Part shown: piece after piece, positions 1-6,070 of the stretch
How positions within the stretch are numbered: the first letter of the stretch is position 1
How the letters are laid out: the number at the start of each line of letters is the position of its first letter
Notes under the pieces: generated by a model
Seen by the model: the letters and a program-made list of their open reading frames with translations, nothing else
What the model was told of the DNA's origin: nothing
The model's database searches: none
Translations under genes and position numbers: made by a program
Assembly: GCA_937873805.1 (NCBI GenBank)
Contig: CALMWO010000265.1
Location: 1 to 6,766, forward strand
Reading direction: 5' to 3'
DNA from: an uncultured Hyphomonadaceae bacterium
GTDB lineage: Bacteria > Pseudomonadota > Alphaproteobacteria > Caulobacterales > Hyphomonadaceae
DNA length: 6,766 bases

Positions 1-1353
1 AAGATCCTCACCGCCGAGGCGATCCATGAAGGCGCGCTGAAGGCGGACGACCGCAACGCCCTGCTGGCCTCGATGACCGATGATGTCGGCCATCTCGTGC
101 TGGAGAACAATTACGATCAGACAGCCGCGCTGTCCGTCATGCAGGCAACCGCGCCCGCCGACCTCGACAGTCATGAAGGCCTCATCGAAACCCTTGAGAC
201 CCAAGGGAAATTGGACCGCGTCGTGGAGGGCCTGCCCTCGACGGAGGCGTTCCGAAAATTGCGTGAACAACATCTCGGCCTGACGCGGCCAGAGCTCGCC
301 GTGATCATGGCGTACGCGAAGCTCGACTTTTTCTCCTCGCTCATCGCATCGAAGGCGCCGGACGATCCGGCATTCGAGCCTCTGCTGGTCGGGTATTTCC
401 CCGACGAACTGGAGAAATTCGGTGAGGCGCGGAAGCGCCACAGATTGCGGCGCGAAATCATCGCAACGCGGCTGGCCAACCGTATCGTCAACATGACCGG
501 GCCAGGCTTCGTGATCCAGAAGCGCGATGCGGAGGGTGTTGACGCCGGTCATATCGCCCAGGGATTCGAGGCGGCGCTGTCCGCCTTCCATCTCGATGAA
601 CTGGTGGACCGGATCAACGCGCTAGATGGCAAAGCTCCTGCGGCGGCGCAGACAATGATGTTGGTCGAAACCTCCGCCAACCTTCGCATGCTGGCCAGCA
701 GCTTCACGACAGAGCCGGAGCTTTTGCGCACGGGTTCAATTGCAAAAGTCGTCGAACGCAGCCGCAGCGCCATCACCGAAATTCGCAACCTCCTGCCTTC
801 CGCCCTCTCCCCGCTTGTTCAGGCTCGGGTGGATGCGCGCGCGCAGAAATACCTTAGCGCGGGAGCGCCTGCCGATATCGCTCATGATGTCGCCCTGGTT
901 CGTGCTTTGGCCTCCGCGCGCGAGACGGTGGAGATTGCCGACCAGACCAAATGGCCGCTCAAGGCCTCCCTGTTCATGCAGCACCAGCTAGGCCAGCAAC
1001 TTGGATTCGACGGCATGCGGTCCGCCGTCAGGGATCTCGACCCCCGCGATCATTGGGACAGGCTTGCGCTCCAGCGCGTCGCCGACGACCTGCCCCGCCG
1101 CCAGAGCGAGCTGACCATTGCCGCCATACGGCTGGCGCAAAAGAACAAGGTCGATCCCGCGACGGTTGATCGGGAGACGGCGCGCAGACTGGTGGATGCC
1201 TGGATCGAGCCCCGGCGCGCGCTTGCCGACCGCCTGATGCAACCCATGCGGGCATTCGACAGCCAGGGCGGGTGGTCGCTCGCCAAATTGGTGCTGCTGG
1301 GCGACGCGGTCCGCGAATTCATCTATGCTTGCCGCACTGAAGCACCTGTCTGA
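1..1353 (+). CDS. NAD-dependent glutamate dehydrogenase (GDH-180 type), C-terminal 450 residues; 5' end off the window
   Basis: This enzyme oxidises glutamate to 2-oxoglutarate and ammonia with NAD+ in the cytoplasm, linking amino-acid catabolism to the TCA cycle. The frame is open from base 1 and stops with TGA at 1351-1353, so the gene is cut by the left edge. The first ATG inside (73) is not the start, because the codons before it read KILTAEAIHEGALKADDRNALLASMTDD in whole or part of the family pattern. Recognisable blocks are the LLASMTDDV / LVLENNYDQ stretch, then LGLTRPELAVIMAYAKL and YFPDELEKF, then LRREIIATRLANRIVNMTGPGF (each family-typical in the C-terminal part of the bacterial NAD-GDH family). 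Full-length members are about 1,600 residues, so roughly 70% is missing. The helical C-terminal region lies outside the Rossmann catalytic core. No frameshift is seen. Caulobacter calls its homologue gdhZ and Pseudomonas gdhB; I assign no symbol. The GNAT gene follows after 19 bp. Confidence 0.95.
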   Translation, partial: KILTAEAIHEGALKADDRNALLASMTDDVGHLVLENNYDQTAALSVMQATAPADLDSHEGLIETLETQGKLDRVVEGLPSTEAFRKLREQHLGLTRPELAVIMAYAKLDFFSSLIASKAPDDPAFEPLLVGYFPDELEKFGEARKRHRLRREIIATRLANRIVNMTGPGFVIQKRDAEGVDAGHIAQGFEAALSAFHLDELVDRINALDGKAPAAAQTMMLVETSANLRMLASSFTTEPELLRTGSIAKVVERSRSAITEIRNLLPSALSPLVQARVDARAQKYLSAGAPADIAHDVALVRALASARETVEIADQTKWPLKASLFMQHQLGQQLGFDGMRSAVRDLDPRDHWDRLALQRVADDLPRRQSELTIAAIRLAQKNKVDPATVDRETARRLVDAWIEPRRALADRLMQPMRAFDSQGGWSLAKLVLLGDAVREFIYACRTEAPV

Positions 1354-1372
1354 CAGTTAACCGGAGTTACGC

Positions 1373-1897
1373 GTGGACCGCGACCTGACCTTTCGCGACG
1401 CCCAGTTGAAGGACGCCGCCGGTCTGGCGGAGGCTGGCCGGGAAACATTCGTCGAGACGTTTGGCGATCTCTATTCGCCCGGTGATCTGCGTCAGTTTCT
1501 TGATGAGACCTATTCCATCGGCAAGATGGAAGCCGACCTGAAAGACCCGGACGTCGAGGTGCGTATCGCCTACTCCGGCCGGAAGATGGTCGCGTATTGC
1601 AAGATCGGTCCCTGCAAACTGCCTTTCGATGTCGGCCCGGAGCCTGCGCTCGAACTCCACCGCGTCTATGTGTATCAGGCCGGTCAGGGCGTTGGCGTCG
1701 GCCGCATCCTACTTGCCTGGGCGATCGAACGGTCGCGGCAGCGCGGGGCAAAGAACCTGTTCCTTGGCGTCTGGGAATCGAACGAACGCGCCATCGCCCT
1801 TTATGAAAGCCGCGGCTTCGAAAAGGTCGGTGGCTACAAGTTCAAGGTCGGGGACACGCTCGATGACGAATACATTATGAGACTTCGGCTTGCGTAA
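1373..1897 (+). CDS. GNAT-family N-acetyltransferase (PaiA-like)
   Basis: This is a 174-residue acetyl-CoA-dependent N-acetyltransferase. The GTG start at 1373 is supported by CCGGAG (1361-1366) six bases upstream, and the protein begins directly with the usual first GNAT strand (LTFRDAQLKDAAGLAE, residues 5-20). The acetyl-CoA pyrophosphate-binding loop is Q105-G-V-G108-V-G110 after the ELHRVYV strand (94-100). The C-terminal block LGVWESNERAIALYESRGFEKVG (about 131-153) is the classical motif B with the conserved N, AxxxY and GF. The N-terminal FxxTFGDLYSPxDLxxFL arrangement resembles the PaiA/spermidine-acetyltransferase-like subset, but the substrate cannot be read from sequence. The length is normal for the family. 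Only 19 bp separate it from the glutamate dehydrogenase stop, so it probably shares that transcript. Its base composition matches the neighbours. Confidence 0.93.
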   Translation: MDRDLTFRDAQLKDAAGLAEAGRETFVETFGDLYSPGDLRQFLDETYSIGKMEADLKDPDVEVRIAYSGRKMVAYCKIGPCKLPFDVGPEPALELHRVYVYQAGQGVGVGRILLAWAIERSRQRGAKNLFLGVWESNERAIALYESRGFEKVGGYKFKVGDTLDDEYIMRLRLA

Positions 1898-1916
1898 CGC
1901 CGCTTACGCGCTGTTT
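1891..1916 (+). terminator. Weak terminator-like hairpin at the end of the GNAT gene
   Basis: GCGTAA (1892-1897, containing the TAA stop) and TTACGC (1904-1909) form a six-pair stem with a six-base loop, followed by GCTGTTT. The stem is short and the T-run is only three bases, so this is at best a weak intrinsic terminator between the GDH-GNAT unit and the TerC gene. Confidence 0.25.
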
Positions 1917-1920
1917 CCGC

Positions 1921-1949
1921 TTAACTCCCATCCGCAAACACCCTACATA
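1921..1949 (+). promoter_or_regulatory. Possible sigma-70-type promoter of the TerC gene
   Basis: TTAACT (1921-1926) and TACATA (1944-1949) are separated by 17 bases. The -10 lies in the context CCCTACATAGCG, which resembles alphaproteobacterial promoters. Both hexamers are imperfect (four and three matches to consensus). The placement fits, because the region is the only non-coding DNA before the TerC gene and transcription would begin about at 1956. Confidence 0.35.
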
Positions 1950-1955
1950 GCGGTG

Positions 1956-1971
1956 CCTGCTCAAGAGCAGG
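1956..1971. repeat. 7-bp inverted repeat (CCTGCTC-AA-GAGCAGG) in the TerC leader
   Basis: Perfect seven-base arms flank a two-base centre, placed at the predicted transcription start and four bases before the GAGGGAG ribosome binding site (1975-1981). The two-base loop is tight for RNA, though pairing could open one step to a four- or six-base loop. It may be a DNA operator or a small leader hairpin. I see none of the conserved parts of the yybP-ykoY manganese riboswitch in this 95-bp gap. Confidence 0.4.
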
Positions 1972-1992
1972 GCTGAGGGAGCTTTCGCCGAC

Positions 1993-2799
1993 ATGGATTT
2001 CGACATTGCGCCGCTTCTATCCGATCCGGCTGCGTGGGCGGCGCTGATTTCACTGATCGTCATGGAAGTCGTGCTTGGCATCGACAACCTCATCTTCATC
2101 TCGATCCTGACGAACAAGCTGCCCGAGGAAAACCGGGCCAGGGCCCGCAATATCGGCATCAGCCTTGCCCTGATCATGCGCCTTGCCCTGCTCGGTTCAA
2201 TCGCCTGGCTGGTCGGTCTTGATCAGACAGTCTGGAGCCTCGGCATACAGGGCGATATCGACCCCCTGACCGGCCACCCGACCTTCGAGACCGATTTCTC
2301 CTGGCGCGACATGATCCTGATCGCCGGCGGCCTGTTCCTGGTCTGGAAAGCCACCACCGAAATCCACCACACCATGGATCCGGGCACCGATCACAAGCAG
2401 GACGCGCCGATTGCGGGCAAGGCCGTGATGAATTTCGGTTCGGCGATCGTGCAGATCCTGCTGCTCGATCTGGTCTTCTCGGTCGATTCGATCCTGACCG
2501 CCGTGGGCATGACCGATCATTTGCCGATCATGTTCGCAGCCGTCATCGTCGCGGTGACCGTAATGCTGCTGGCTTCGGGCCCGCTGGCGCGCTTTATCAA
2601 CGCCAACCCGACCGTCGTCATGCTGGCGCTCGGCTTCCTCCTGATGATCGGGATGGTGCTGATTGCTGATGGCTGCGGCATTCACGTGCCGAAAGGCTAT
2701 GTCTACGCAGCGATGGCATTCTCAGCCTTCGTCGAGATCCTCAATCTCGTCTCGCGGAAGCGGAAATCGAAGCCCGGCGACGTCCCGACCAAGCACTAG
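1993..2799 (+). CDS. TerC-family integral membrane protein (probable metal-ion exporter)
   Basis: This 268-residue polytopic inner-membrane protein belongs to the TerC family; Alx and MeeY/YkoY-type members export manganese, and others were named from tellurite resistance. ATG at 1993 follows GAGGGAG (1975-1981) after 11 bases. Two family signatures are intact: VMEVVLGIDNLIFIS (residues 23-37), with acidic E25 and D31 inside a membrane helix, and LLDLVFSVDSILTAVG (about 157-172), with D159 and D165. These paired intramembrane acids are the presumed metal site. About seven hydrophobic segments are apparent, with a polar loop (TTEIHHTMDPGTDHKQDAP, about residues 121-139) between the two halves and a basic C-terminal tail (SRKRKSK). 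The protein is slightly longer than E. coli YgdQ and lacks the CBS/CorC domains of longer YoaE-like members. The substrate is inferred from the family only. Confidence 0.94.
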   Translation: MDFDIAPLLSDPAAWAALISLIVMEVVLGIDNLIFISILTNKLPEENRARARNIGISLALIMRLALLGSIAWLVGLDQTVWSLGIQGDIDPLTGHPTFETDFSWRDMILIAGGLFLVWKATTEIHHTMDPGTDHKQDAPIAGKAVMNFGSAIVQILLLDLVFSVDSILTAVGMTDHLPIMFAAVIVAVTVMLLASGPLARFINANPTVVMLALGFLLMIGMVLIADGCGIHVPKGYVYAAMAFSAFVEILNLVSRKRKSKPGDVPTKH

Positions 2800-2998
2800 A
2801 TCCGCGACTGCGAATTACTCGCGACGTCGCGGCAAGTTCGCTGTAGTTCGCAACAAATATCGCTTTGGCGCCACACCTTTTAGGCGTCGCACTTTTCGGT
2901 CGCCTTGTGGGTGAGCGTCCGCTCACCTTCAAGTATTGTCGCGCGTAGCGCGTCCTGAAACAGTGGCGCAAACAATAGTGCGGGCGGCGGAGGGTGCC
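2800..2998. other. Gene-free, dyad-rich intergenic region between the TerC gene and the Mo-hydroxylase operon
   Basis: No ORF with a ribosome binding site fits here. The left part holds an imperfect 10-pair stem, TGCGAATTAC (2809-2818) with GTAGTTCGCA (2843-2852), one G-U pair included. Its loop contains the perfect 12-bp palindrome CGCGACGTCGCG (2820-2831). A shorter dyad, GGCGCC (about 2867-2872) with GGCGTC, surrounds TTTT at 2878-2881. The right part holds the 18-bp operator-like palindrome listed separately and a five-pair CGCGC-GTA-GCGCG dyad (2940-2952). No clean intrinsic terminator for the TerC gene is present, although the left structure may slow or stop transcription. Confidence 0.5.
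2905..2933 (+). promoter_or_regulatory. TetR-operator-like palindrome (2910-2927) in a possible promoter of the Mo-hydroxylase operon
   Basis: GGTGAGCG (2910-2917) and CGCTCACC (2920-2927) are perfect eight-base arms around TC. The TGAGCG-N2-CGCTCA core is the shape bound by many TetR-family repressors. Flanking hexamers TTGTGG (2905-2910) and TTCAAG (2928-2933) are 17 bases apart and could be weak -35 and -10 elements with the palindrome filling the spacer, which would suit repression. The hexamers have only about three matches each, so the promoter part is speculative; TATTGT (2934-2939) is another -10 candidate. No regulator gene is in the window. Confidence 0.4.
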
Positions 2999-3451
2999 AT
3001 GAAGCTGAACATCAACGGCAAGGATCAGGAATACGCAGGGGAGGAAGATCGCCCCCTGCTCTGGTATCTGCGCGAAGATCTGAAAATGACCGGCACGAAG
3101 TTCGGATGCGGCGTTGCCGCGTGCGGCGCCTGCACCGTGCTGGTCGACGGGCAACCAACCCGCGCCTGCGTCACCCCGGCCGCTTCACTGGAAGGCAAGA
3201 AGATCACGACAATCGAAGGCCTCGATACACCCGCCGGCCAGGCCGTGCAGAAGGCCTGGGCTGAAATGGACGTCGTCCAGTGCGGCTGGTGTCAGTCGGG
3301 TCAAATGCTCGCCGCGACAGCGCTCCTCACCACCACGCCCAAGCCCAGCGAACAGCAGATCACCGATGGAATGACATCGAACATCTGCCGCTGCGCCACC
3401 TATCACCGCATCCGTGGCGCCGTCGCGCGCGCGTCCGAGATCATGGGGTAA
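2999..3451 (+). CDS. [2Fe-2S] subunit of a molybdenum hydroxylase (IorA/CoxS-type small subunit)
   Basis: This 150-residue electron-transfer subunit belongs to the xanthine dehydrogenase family and is closest in plan to isoquinoline 1-oxidoreductase alpha. It passes electrons from the Mo cofactor out through two [2Fe-2S] clusters. The N-terminal plant-type ferredoxin domain has C37, C42, C45 and C57 (GCGVAACGACTVLVDG...RAC). The C-terminal helical domain has C95 and C98 (QCGWCQSGQ) and C130 and C132 (NICRC), with Q94 in the position that contacts the molybdopterin. All eight cysteines are present. ATG 2999 is chosen because GGAGGG (2989-2994) lies four bases upstream and the product matches the family length of about 150; the frame is open further up (to 2936), but those residues are not family-like. 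The catalytic subunit starts five bases after the stop, so the two genes are translationally linked. Confidence 0.95.
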   Translation: MKLNINGKDQEYAGEEDRPLLWYLREDLKMTGTKFGCGVAACGACTVLVDGQPTRACVTPAASLEGKKITTIEGLDTPAGQAVQKAWAEMDVVQCGWCQSGQMLAATALLTTTPKPSEQQITDGMTSNICRCATYHRIRGAVARASEIMG

Positions 3452-3456
3452 TCGTC

Positions 3457-5619
3457 ATGGCTGACACAGCAACTTTCTCGCCTTCGCGCCGGTTCGTTCT
3501 GGGCGTTGTGGGCTTCGGCGCTGCCGGCTTTGCCGTCGGCTGCGACCTTCGCGCGGCCGATGCTACTTCGGGGCCTGTCGCGCAGAACATGCTCGGGCCG
3601 TATGTCCGCGTCGGTTCGGACAACACCGTCACCGTCTTCCTGCGCCACCTCGAAATGGGCCAGGGTGTCTCGACAGGCCTCACCACCATCGTGGCTGAAG
3701 AGATCGACGCCGACTGGAGCCAGATGCGCTTCGAGCATTCACCGGCTGACGACAAGCTCTACGGCAACCCCGCCTTTGGCGGCATGATGGGAACCGGCGG
3801 CTCGACCGCTATCTTGTCATCGTGGGAACAGCTCCGCGCCGCAGGCGCATCTGCCCGCGAAATGCTGCGCCAGGCCGCCGCCAAGAAGTGGTCGGTCGAT
3901 GCTTCGACCGTGACAGTCGCCAAGGGCGAAATGACCTCCGGCAATCACAAGGCGACCTTCGGCGAACTCGCTGCCGAAGCCTCCGCCCTCACCCCGCCTG
4001 ATCCGAAGTCGCTGAAGTACAAGGAGGCTTCGGCCTATGAGTTCATCGGCAAGGAACGCGATCCCGCCAAGACACTCGGCCGTCTCGACACGCCGGGCAA
4101 GGTGCACGCCACCGCACAATACGCTCTCGACTATCACCCCGAAGGTACGCTGACCGCCGTTATCGCGCGCAGCCCGAAATTCGGCGGCAAGGTTGCGAGC
4201 TTCGACGACACGGGCGCCAAGGCCGTGGCCGGCGTCACCGATGTCGTGCAGGTGCCGAACGGTGTTGCCGTGGTGGCCACCAACTTCTGGGCTGCCCGGA
4301 AGGGCCGCGAAGCCTTGAAAGTCACGTGGGATGACAGCGCCGCCGAGAAGCGTTCCAGCGACGTGATGCTCGAAGACTACCGCAAGCTGCTCGCCAAACC
4401 GGGCCTTGAAGCCCGCAAGGAAGGCAAAGGCGTAGCTGGCCTTCAGGGTGCTGGCCAGGTCATCACCGCAGACTTCGAGTTCCCGTTCCTCGTGCATGCG
4501 CCGATGGAGCCGCTCAACTGCGTGATCGAATACAAGCCGGGCGAGTCCTGCTCGTATCACTCCGGCTCGCAGATGCCGACCAATGACCAACGTGCGATCT
4601 TCACCGTTCTGGGCCTCAAGCCCGAACAGGTGACTGTGGTCACGCACGTCGCTGGCGGTTCGTTCGGCCGGCGCGCCACGCCGGACGCCGACCTTGCAAC
4701 CGAAGCAGCGCACCTCGCCAAAGCGCTCAACGGCAAAGCTCCGGTGAAGCTGATGTGGACGCGTGAGGACGACATCCGCACGGGCAAGTACCGCCCGATG
4801 AACATCCACCGCATGACCGCCCGCGTGAACAACGGCGCAATCGAAGCCTGGGGTGACCGCACAGCGATCCAGTCGATCATGGAAGGCACGCCCTTCCTGC
4901 CGCCGGGCGCGCCAGACTTTTCGTCAATCGAAGGCTCGAACGACATCGCCTATGCGATCCCGAACGTCAGCGTGGACGTGCATCTGGTGAAGAACCCGGT
5001 GCCGATCCTCTGGTGGCGCTCGGTTGGTCACACGCACACGGCCTATGCGAAGGAGCACTTCTTCGATGTGGCGGCGCGCAAGGCAGGCAAGGATCCGGTC
5101 GAGCTGCGCCGCGCGCTGCTGGCCAAGGAGCCACGGCAACTTGGCGTGCTCAATCTCGCCGTCGAGAAGGCAGGCCCTGTGCCCGCCGGAAAATCACGCG
5201 GCGTCGCAGTGCATCACAGCTTCTCGTCCTACGTGGCCGAAGTCGCAGACGTGACCGTCAACGCAGATGGCACTTTCCATGTCGATCGCGTTGTCTGCGC
5301 AGTCGATTGCGGCACGGTCATCAACCCCGATATCGTTCGCGCCCAGATGGAAGGCGGGATTGGCTACGGTCTATCCGCGATCCTCGGCGAAGCGCTCACG
5401 ATCAAGGACGGCGCGCCGGTGCAGTCGAATTTCTACGACTACAACGTGCTTCGGATGGCGCAGATGCCAAAGGTGGAAGTCTTCATCGTCCCCTCGACCG
5501 AGCCGCCTTCGGGCGTTGGCGAGCCGGGAGTGCCGCCGATCGGTCCTGCCGTTGCGAACGCTCTGCTGGCTTCGACCGGCAAGACGTATTCGAAACTGCC
5601 GCTGGGAACGAAGGCCTAG
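3457..5619 (+). CDS. Molybdopterin-binding catalytic subunit of a xanthine dehydrogenase-family hydroxylase (IorB-like), with Tat signal
   Basis: This 720-residue large subunit inserts a water-derived oxygen at an activated C-H (an N-heterocycle or aldehyde) using a Mo-cytosine-dinucleotide cofactor; the true substrate is unknown. ATG 3457 lies eight bases after GGGG (3445-3448). The N-terminus SRRFVLG (10-16) followed by a hydrophobic stretch is a twin-arginine export signal, ending at C29 in FAVGC, a weak lipobox. Family blocks are present in order: EMGQGVSTG (66-74), the hammerhead-domain start GRLDTPGKV (about 208-216), a GGSFGRR Mo-pterin motif (400-406), and GVGEPGVPPIGPAVANAL, in which E689 is the expected catalytic glutamate. 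The length fits IorB-type single-polypeptide large subunits (about 720-780). No XdhC/MCD-synthesis chaperone or cytochrome c subunit is adjacent. Export would be as a folded complex, with the small subunit (no signal of its own) carried along. The frame is unbroken. Confidence 0.94.
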   Translation: MADTATFSPSRRFVLGVVGFGAAGFAVGCDLRAADATSGPVAQNMLGPYVRVGSDNTVTVFLRHLEMGQGVSTGLTTIVAEEIDADWSQMRFEHSPADDKLYGNPAFGGMMGTGGSTAILSSWEQLRAAGASAREMLRQAAAKKWSVDASTVTVAKGEMTSGNHKATFGELAAEASALTPPDPKSLKYKEASAYEFIGKERDPAKTLGRLDTPGKVHATAQYALDYHPEGTLTAVIARSPKFGGKVASFDDTGAKAVAGVTDVVQVPNGVAVVATNFWAARKGREALKVTWDDSAAEKRSSDVMLEDYRKLLAKPGLEARKEGKGVAGLQGAGQVITADFEFPFLVHAPMEPLNCVIEYKPGESCSYHSGSQMPTNDQRAIFTVLGLKPEQVTVVTHVAGGSFGRRATPDADLATEAAHLAKALNGKAPVKLMWTREDDIRTGKYRPMNIHRMTARVNNGAIEAWGDRTAIQSIMEGTPFLPPGAPDFSSIEGSNDIAYAIPNVSVDVHLVKNPVPILWWRSVGHTHTAYAKEHFFDVAARKAGKDPVELRRALLAKEPRQLGVLNLAVEKAGPVPAGKSRGVAVHHSFSSYVAEVADVTVNADGTFHVDRVVCAVDCGTVINPDIVRAQMEGGIGYGLSAILGEALTIKDGAPVQSNFYDYNVLRMAQMPKVEVFIVPSTEPPSGVGEPGVPPIGPAVANALLASTGKTYSKLPLGTKA

Positions 5620-5632
5620 GCAAGCAACTATA

Positions 5633-5662
5633 CGCCTCTCATCTCGCAAGAGGTGGGAGGCG
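5633..5662. terminator. 13-pair hairpin with GCAA tetraloop after the Mo-hydroxylase operon
   Basis: Bases 5633-5645 pair with 5650-5662 along 13 positions (eleven Watson-Crick pairs, two G-U) around the GNRA loop GCAA (5646-5649). It starts 13 bases after the TAG stop. A run of T is missing on the plus side (GATGTTGG follows), so it may work as a 3'-end-stabilising stem or a Rho-assisted terminator. A competing six-pair stem, GCGGAT (5660-5665) with ATCCGC (5673-5678), overlaps its foot. On the minus strand the stem lies after the small gene and is followed by TATAGTTGC, so it might also serve that transcript. The G-U pairs become A-C mismatches there, which weakens the stem on that strand. 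Confidence 0.5.
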
Positions 5663-5692
5663 GATGTTGGAAATCCGCTGCCCAGGGCTCAG

Positions 5693-5881
5693 CTAGATCA
5701 ACGCGCGAATTTCAGCGGGGGTCGGCAGGCCGGTAGGTGCTTCAAGTTGATCCCACCGCATATCGAGCTCGGCGAGCTTCAGCAAAAGGACAAGACTGGC
5801 AACTTCGCCGGTCGGCGCCTGTTTCGTCTGCAACGCAAGCTGGGTAACGCCCAGCGCTGAACGCAGGTACTCACTTTCCAC
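5693..5881 (-). CDS. Small hypothetical protein, about 62 residues
   Basis: I do not recognise this protein. The frame is open on the minus strand from an ATG at 5932 (79 residues), but that start has no ribosome binding site. The GTG at 5881 has AGGGGAAG (5895-5888) six bases upstream, so I prefer the 62-residue product beginning (M)ESEYLRSALG. The sequence shows a central leucine-rich, probably amphipathic helix (EVASLVLLLKLAEL) and an acidic-polar C-terminal part with LPTPAEIRALI. It has no cysteine, no signal peptide and no clear membrane span. Roughly two thirds of wobble bases are G or C, compatible with coding but less extreme than in the neighbours. It converges on the Mo-hydroxylase operon and lies downstream of the reductase terminator, so it needs its own promoter, perhaps in the AT-rich patch near 5949-5980. 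Confidence 0.5.
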   Translation of the reverse strand: MESEYLRSALGVTQLALQTKQAPTGEVASLVLLLKLAELDMRWDQLEAPTGLPTPAEIRALI

Positions 5882-5945
5882 GATGCACTTCCCCTGTAGT
5901 GCTGCGCATCCCCACCCGAGGCGCCGCTTCATGCTTTGAGCATCA

Positions 5946-5980
5946 GGGAAAAAGATTAAGAAAAAGCATTCAATTCTTCA
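5946..5980. promoter_or_regulatory. AT-rich patch upstream of the small minus-strand gene
   Basis: This is about 35 bases at roughly 30% GC within an otherwise GC-rich window, containing two AAAAA runs (5949-5953 and 5961-5965). It lies 65-100 bases before the GTG of the small gene, where a promoter would be expected. No pair of hexamers is good enough to name: on the minus strand TTGAAT and TTAATC are visible but wrongly spaced with respect to each other. Confidence 0.3.
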
Positions 5981-6015
5981 CGCCTGCGGCGCGTTCTGCC
6001 AGCTGACATGAACGC

Positions 6016-6052
6016 AAAAAATGCGAGGCCCGCCGCCGAGGCGGGCCTCGCA
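6016..6052 (-). terminator. Intrinsic terminator of the FMN reductase gene
   Basis: Bases 6022-6034 pair perfectly with 6040-6052 (13 pairs, nearly all G-C) around a five-base loop. Read on the minus strand, the stem is followed by six T (complement of AAAAAA, 6016-6021). It sits 19 bases past the stop codon of the reductase, as expected for a Rho-independent terminator. The absence of a T-run on the other side makes it directional. Confidence 0.93.
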
Positions 6053-6070
6053 AGTTTGACCTCCGCCTCC

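Noticed and set aside
2197..2685. Minus-strand frame rich in Q, H and D opposite the TerC gene.
   Set aside because: This is low-complexity antisense of membrane-helix codons, with no start signal.
2936..2998. Upstream extension of the [2Fe-2S] subunit.
   Set aside because: The TTG start lacks a ribosome binding site, and the extra residues precede the normal family N-terminus MKLNINGK.
3280..3456. Upstream extension of the Mo catalytic subunit frame (59 extra codons).
   Set aside because: The extension overlaps the small-subunit gene in another frame and has no family similarity. ATG 3457 has a ribosome binding site and begins with a Tat signal.
3893..3910. Perfect seven-base inverted repeat (CGGTCGA-N4-TCGACCG) inside the Mo subunit gene.
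   Set aside because: It lies in well-conserved coding sequence away from any gene boundary. In GC-rich DNA this is expected by chance.
3817..4809. Minus-strand 330-codon open frame inside the Mo catalytic subunit gene.
   Set aside because: It is a mirror frame produced by GC-rich codon use opposite a strongly conserved gene, and it has no recognisable domain.
5013..5860. Plus-strand arginine- and serine-rich frames (5013-5696 and 5267-5860) overlapping the end of the Mo subunit.
   Set aside because: Their composition is typical of out-of-frame reading of GC-rich genes, and they overlap conserved coding sequence such as the catalytic GVGEPG region.
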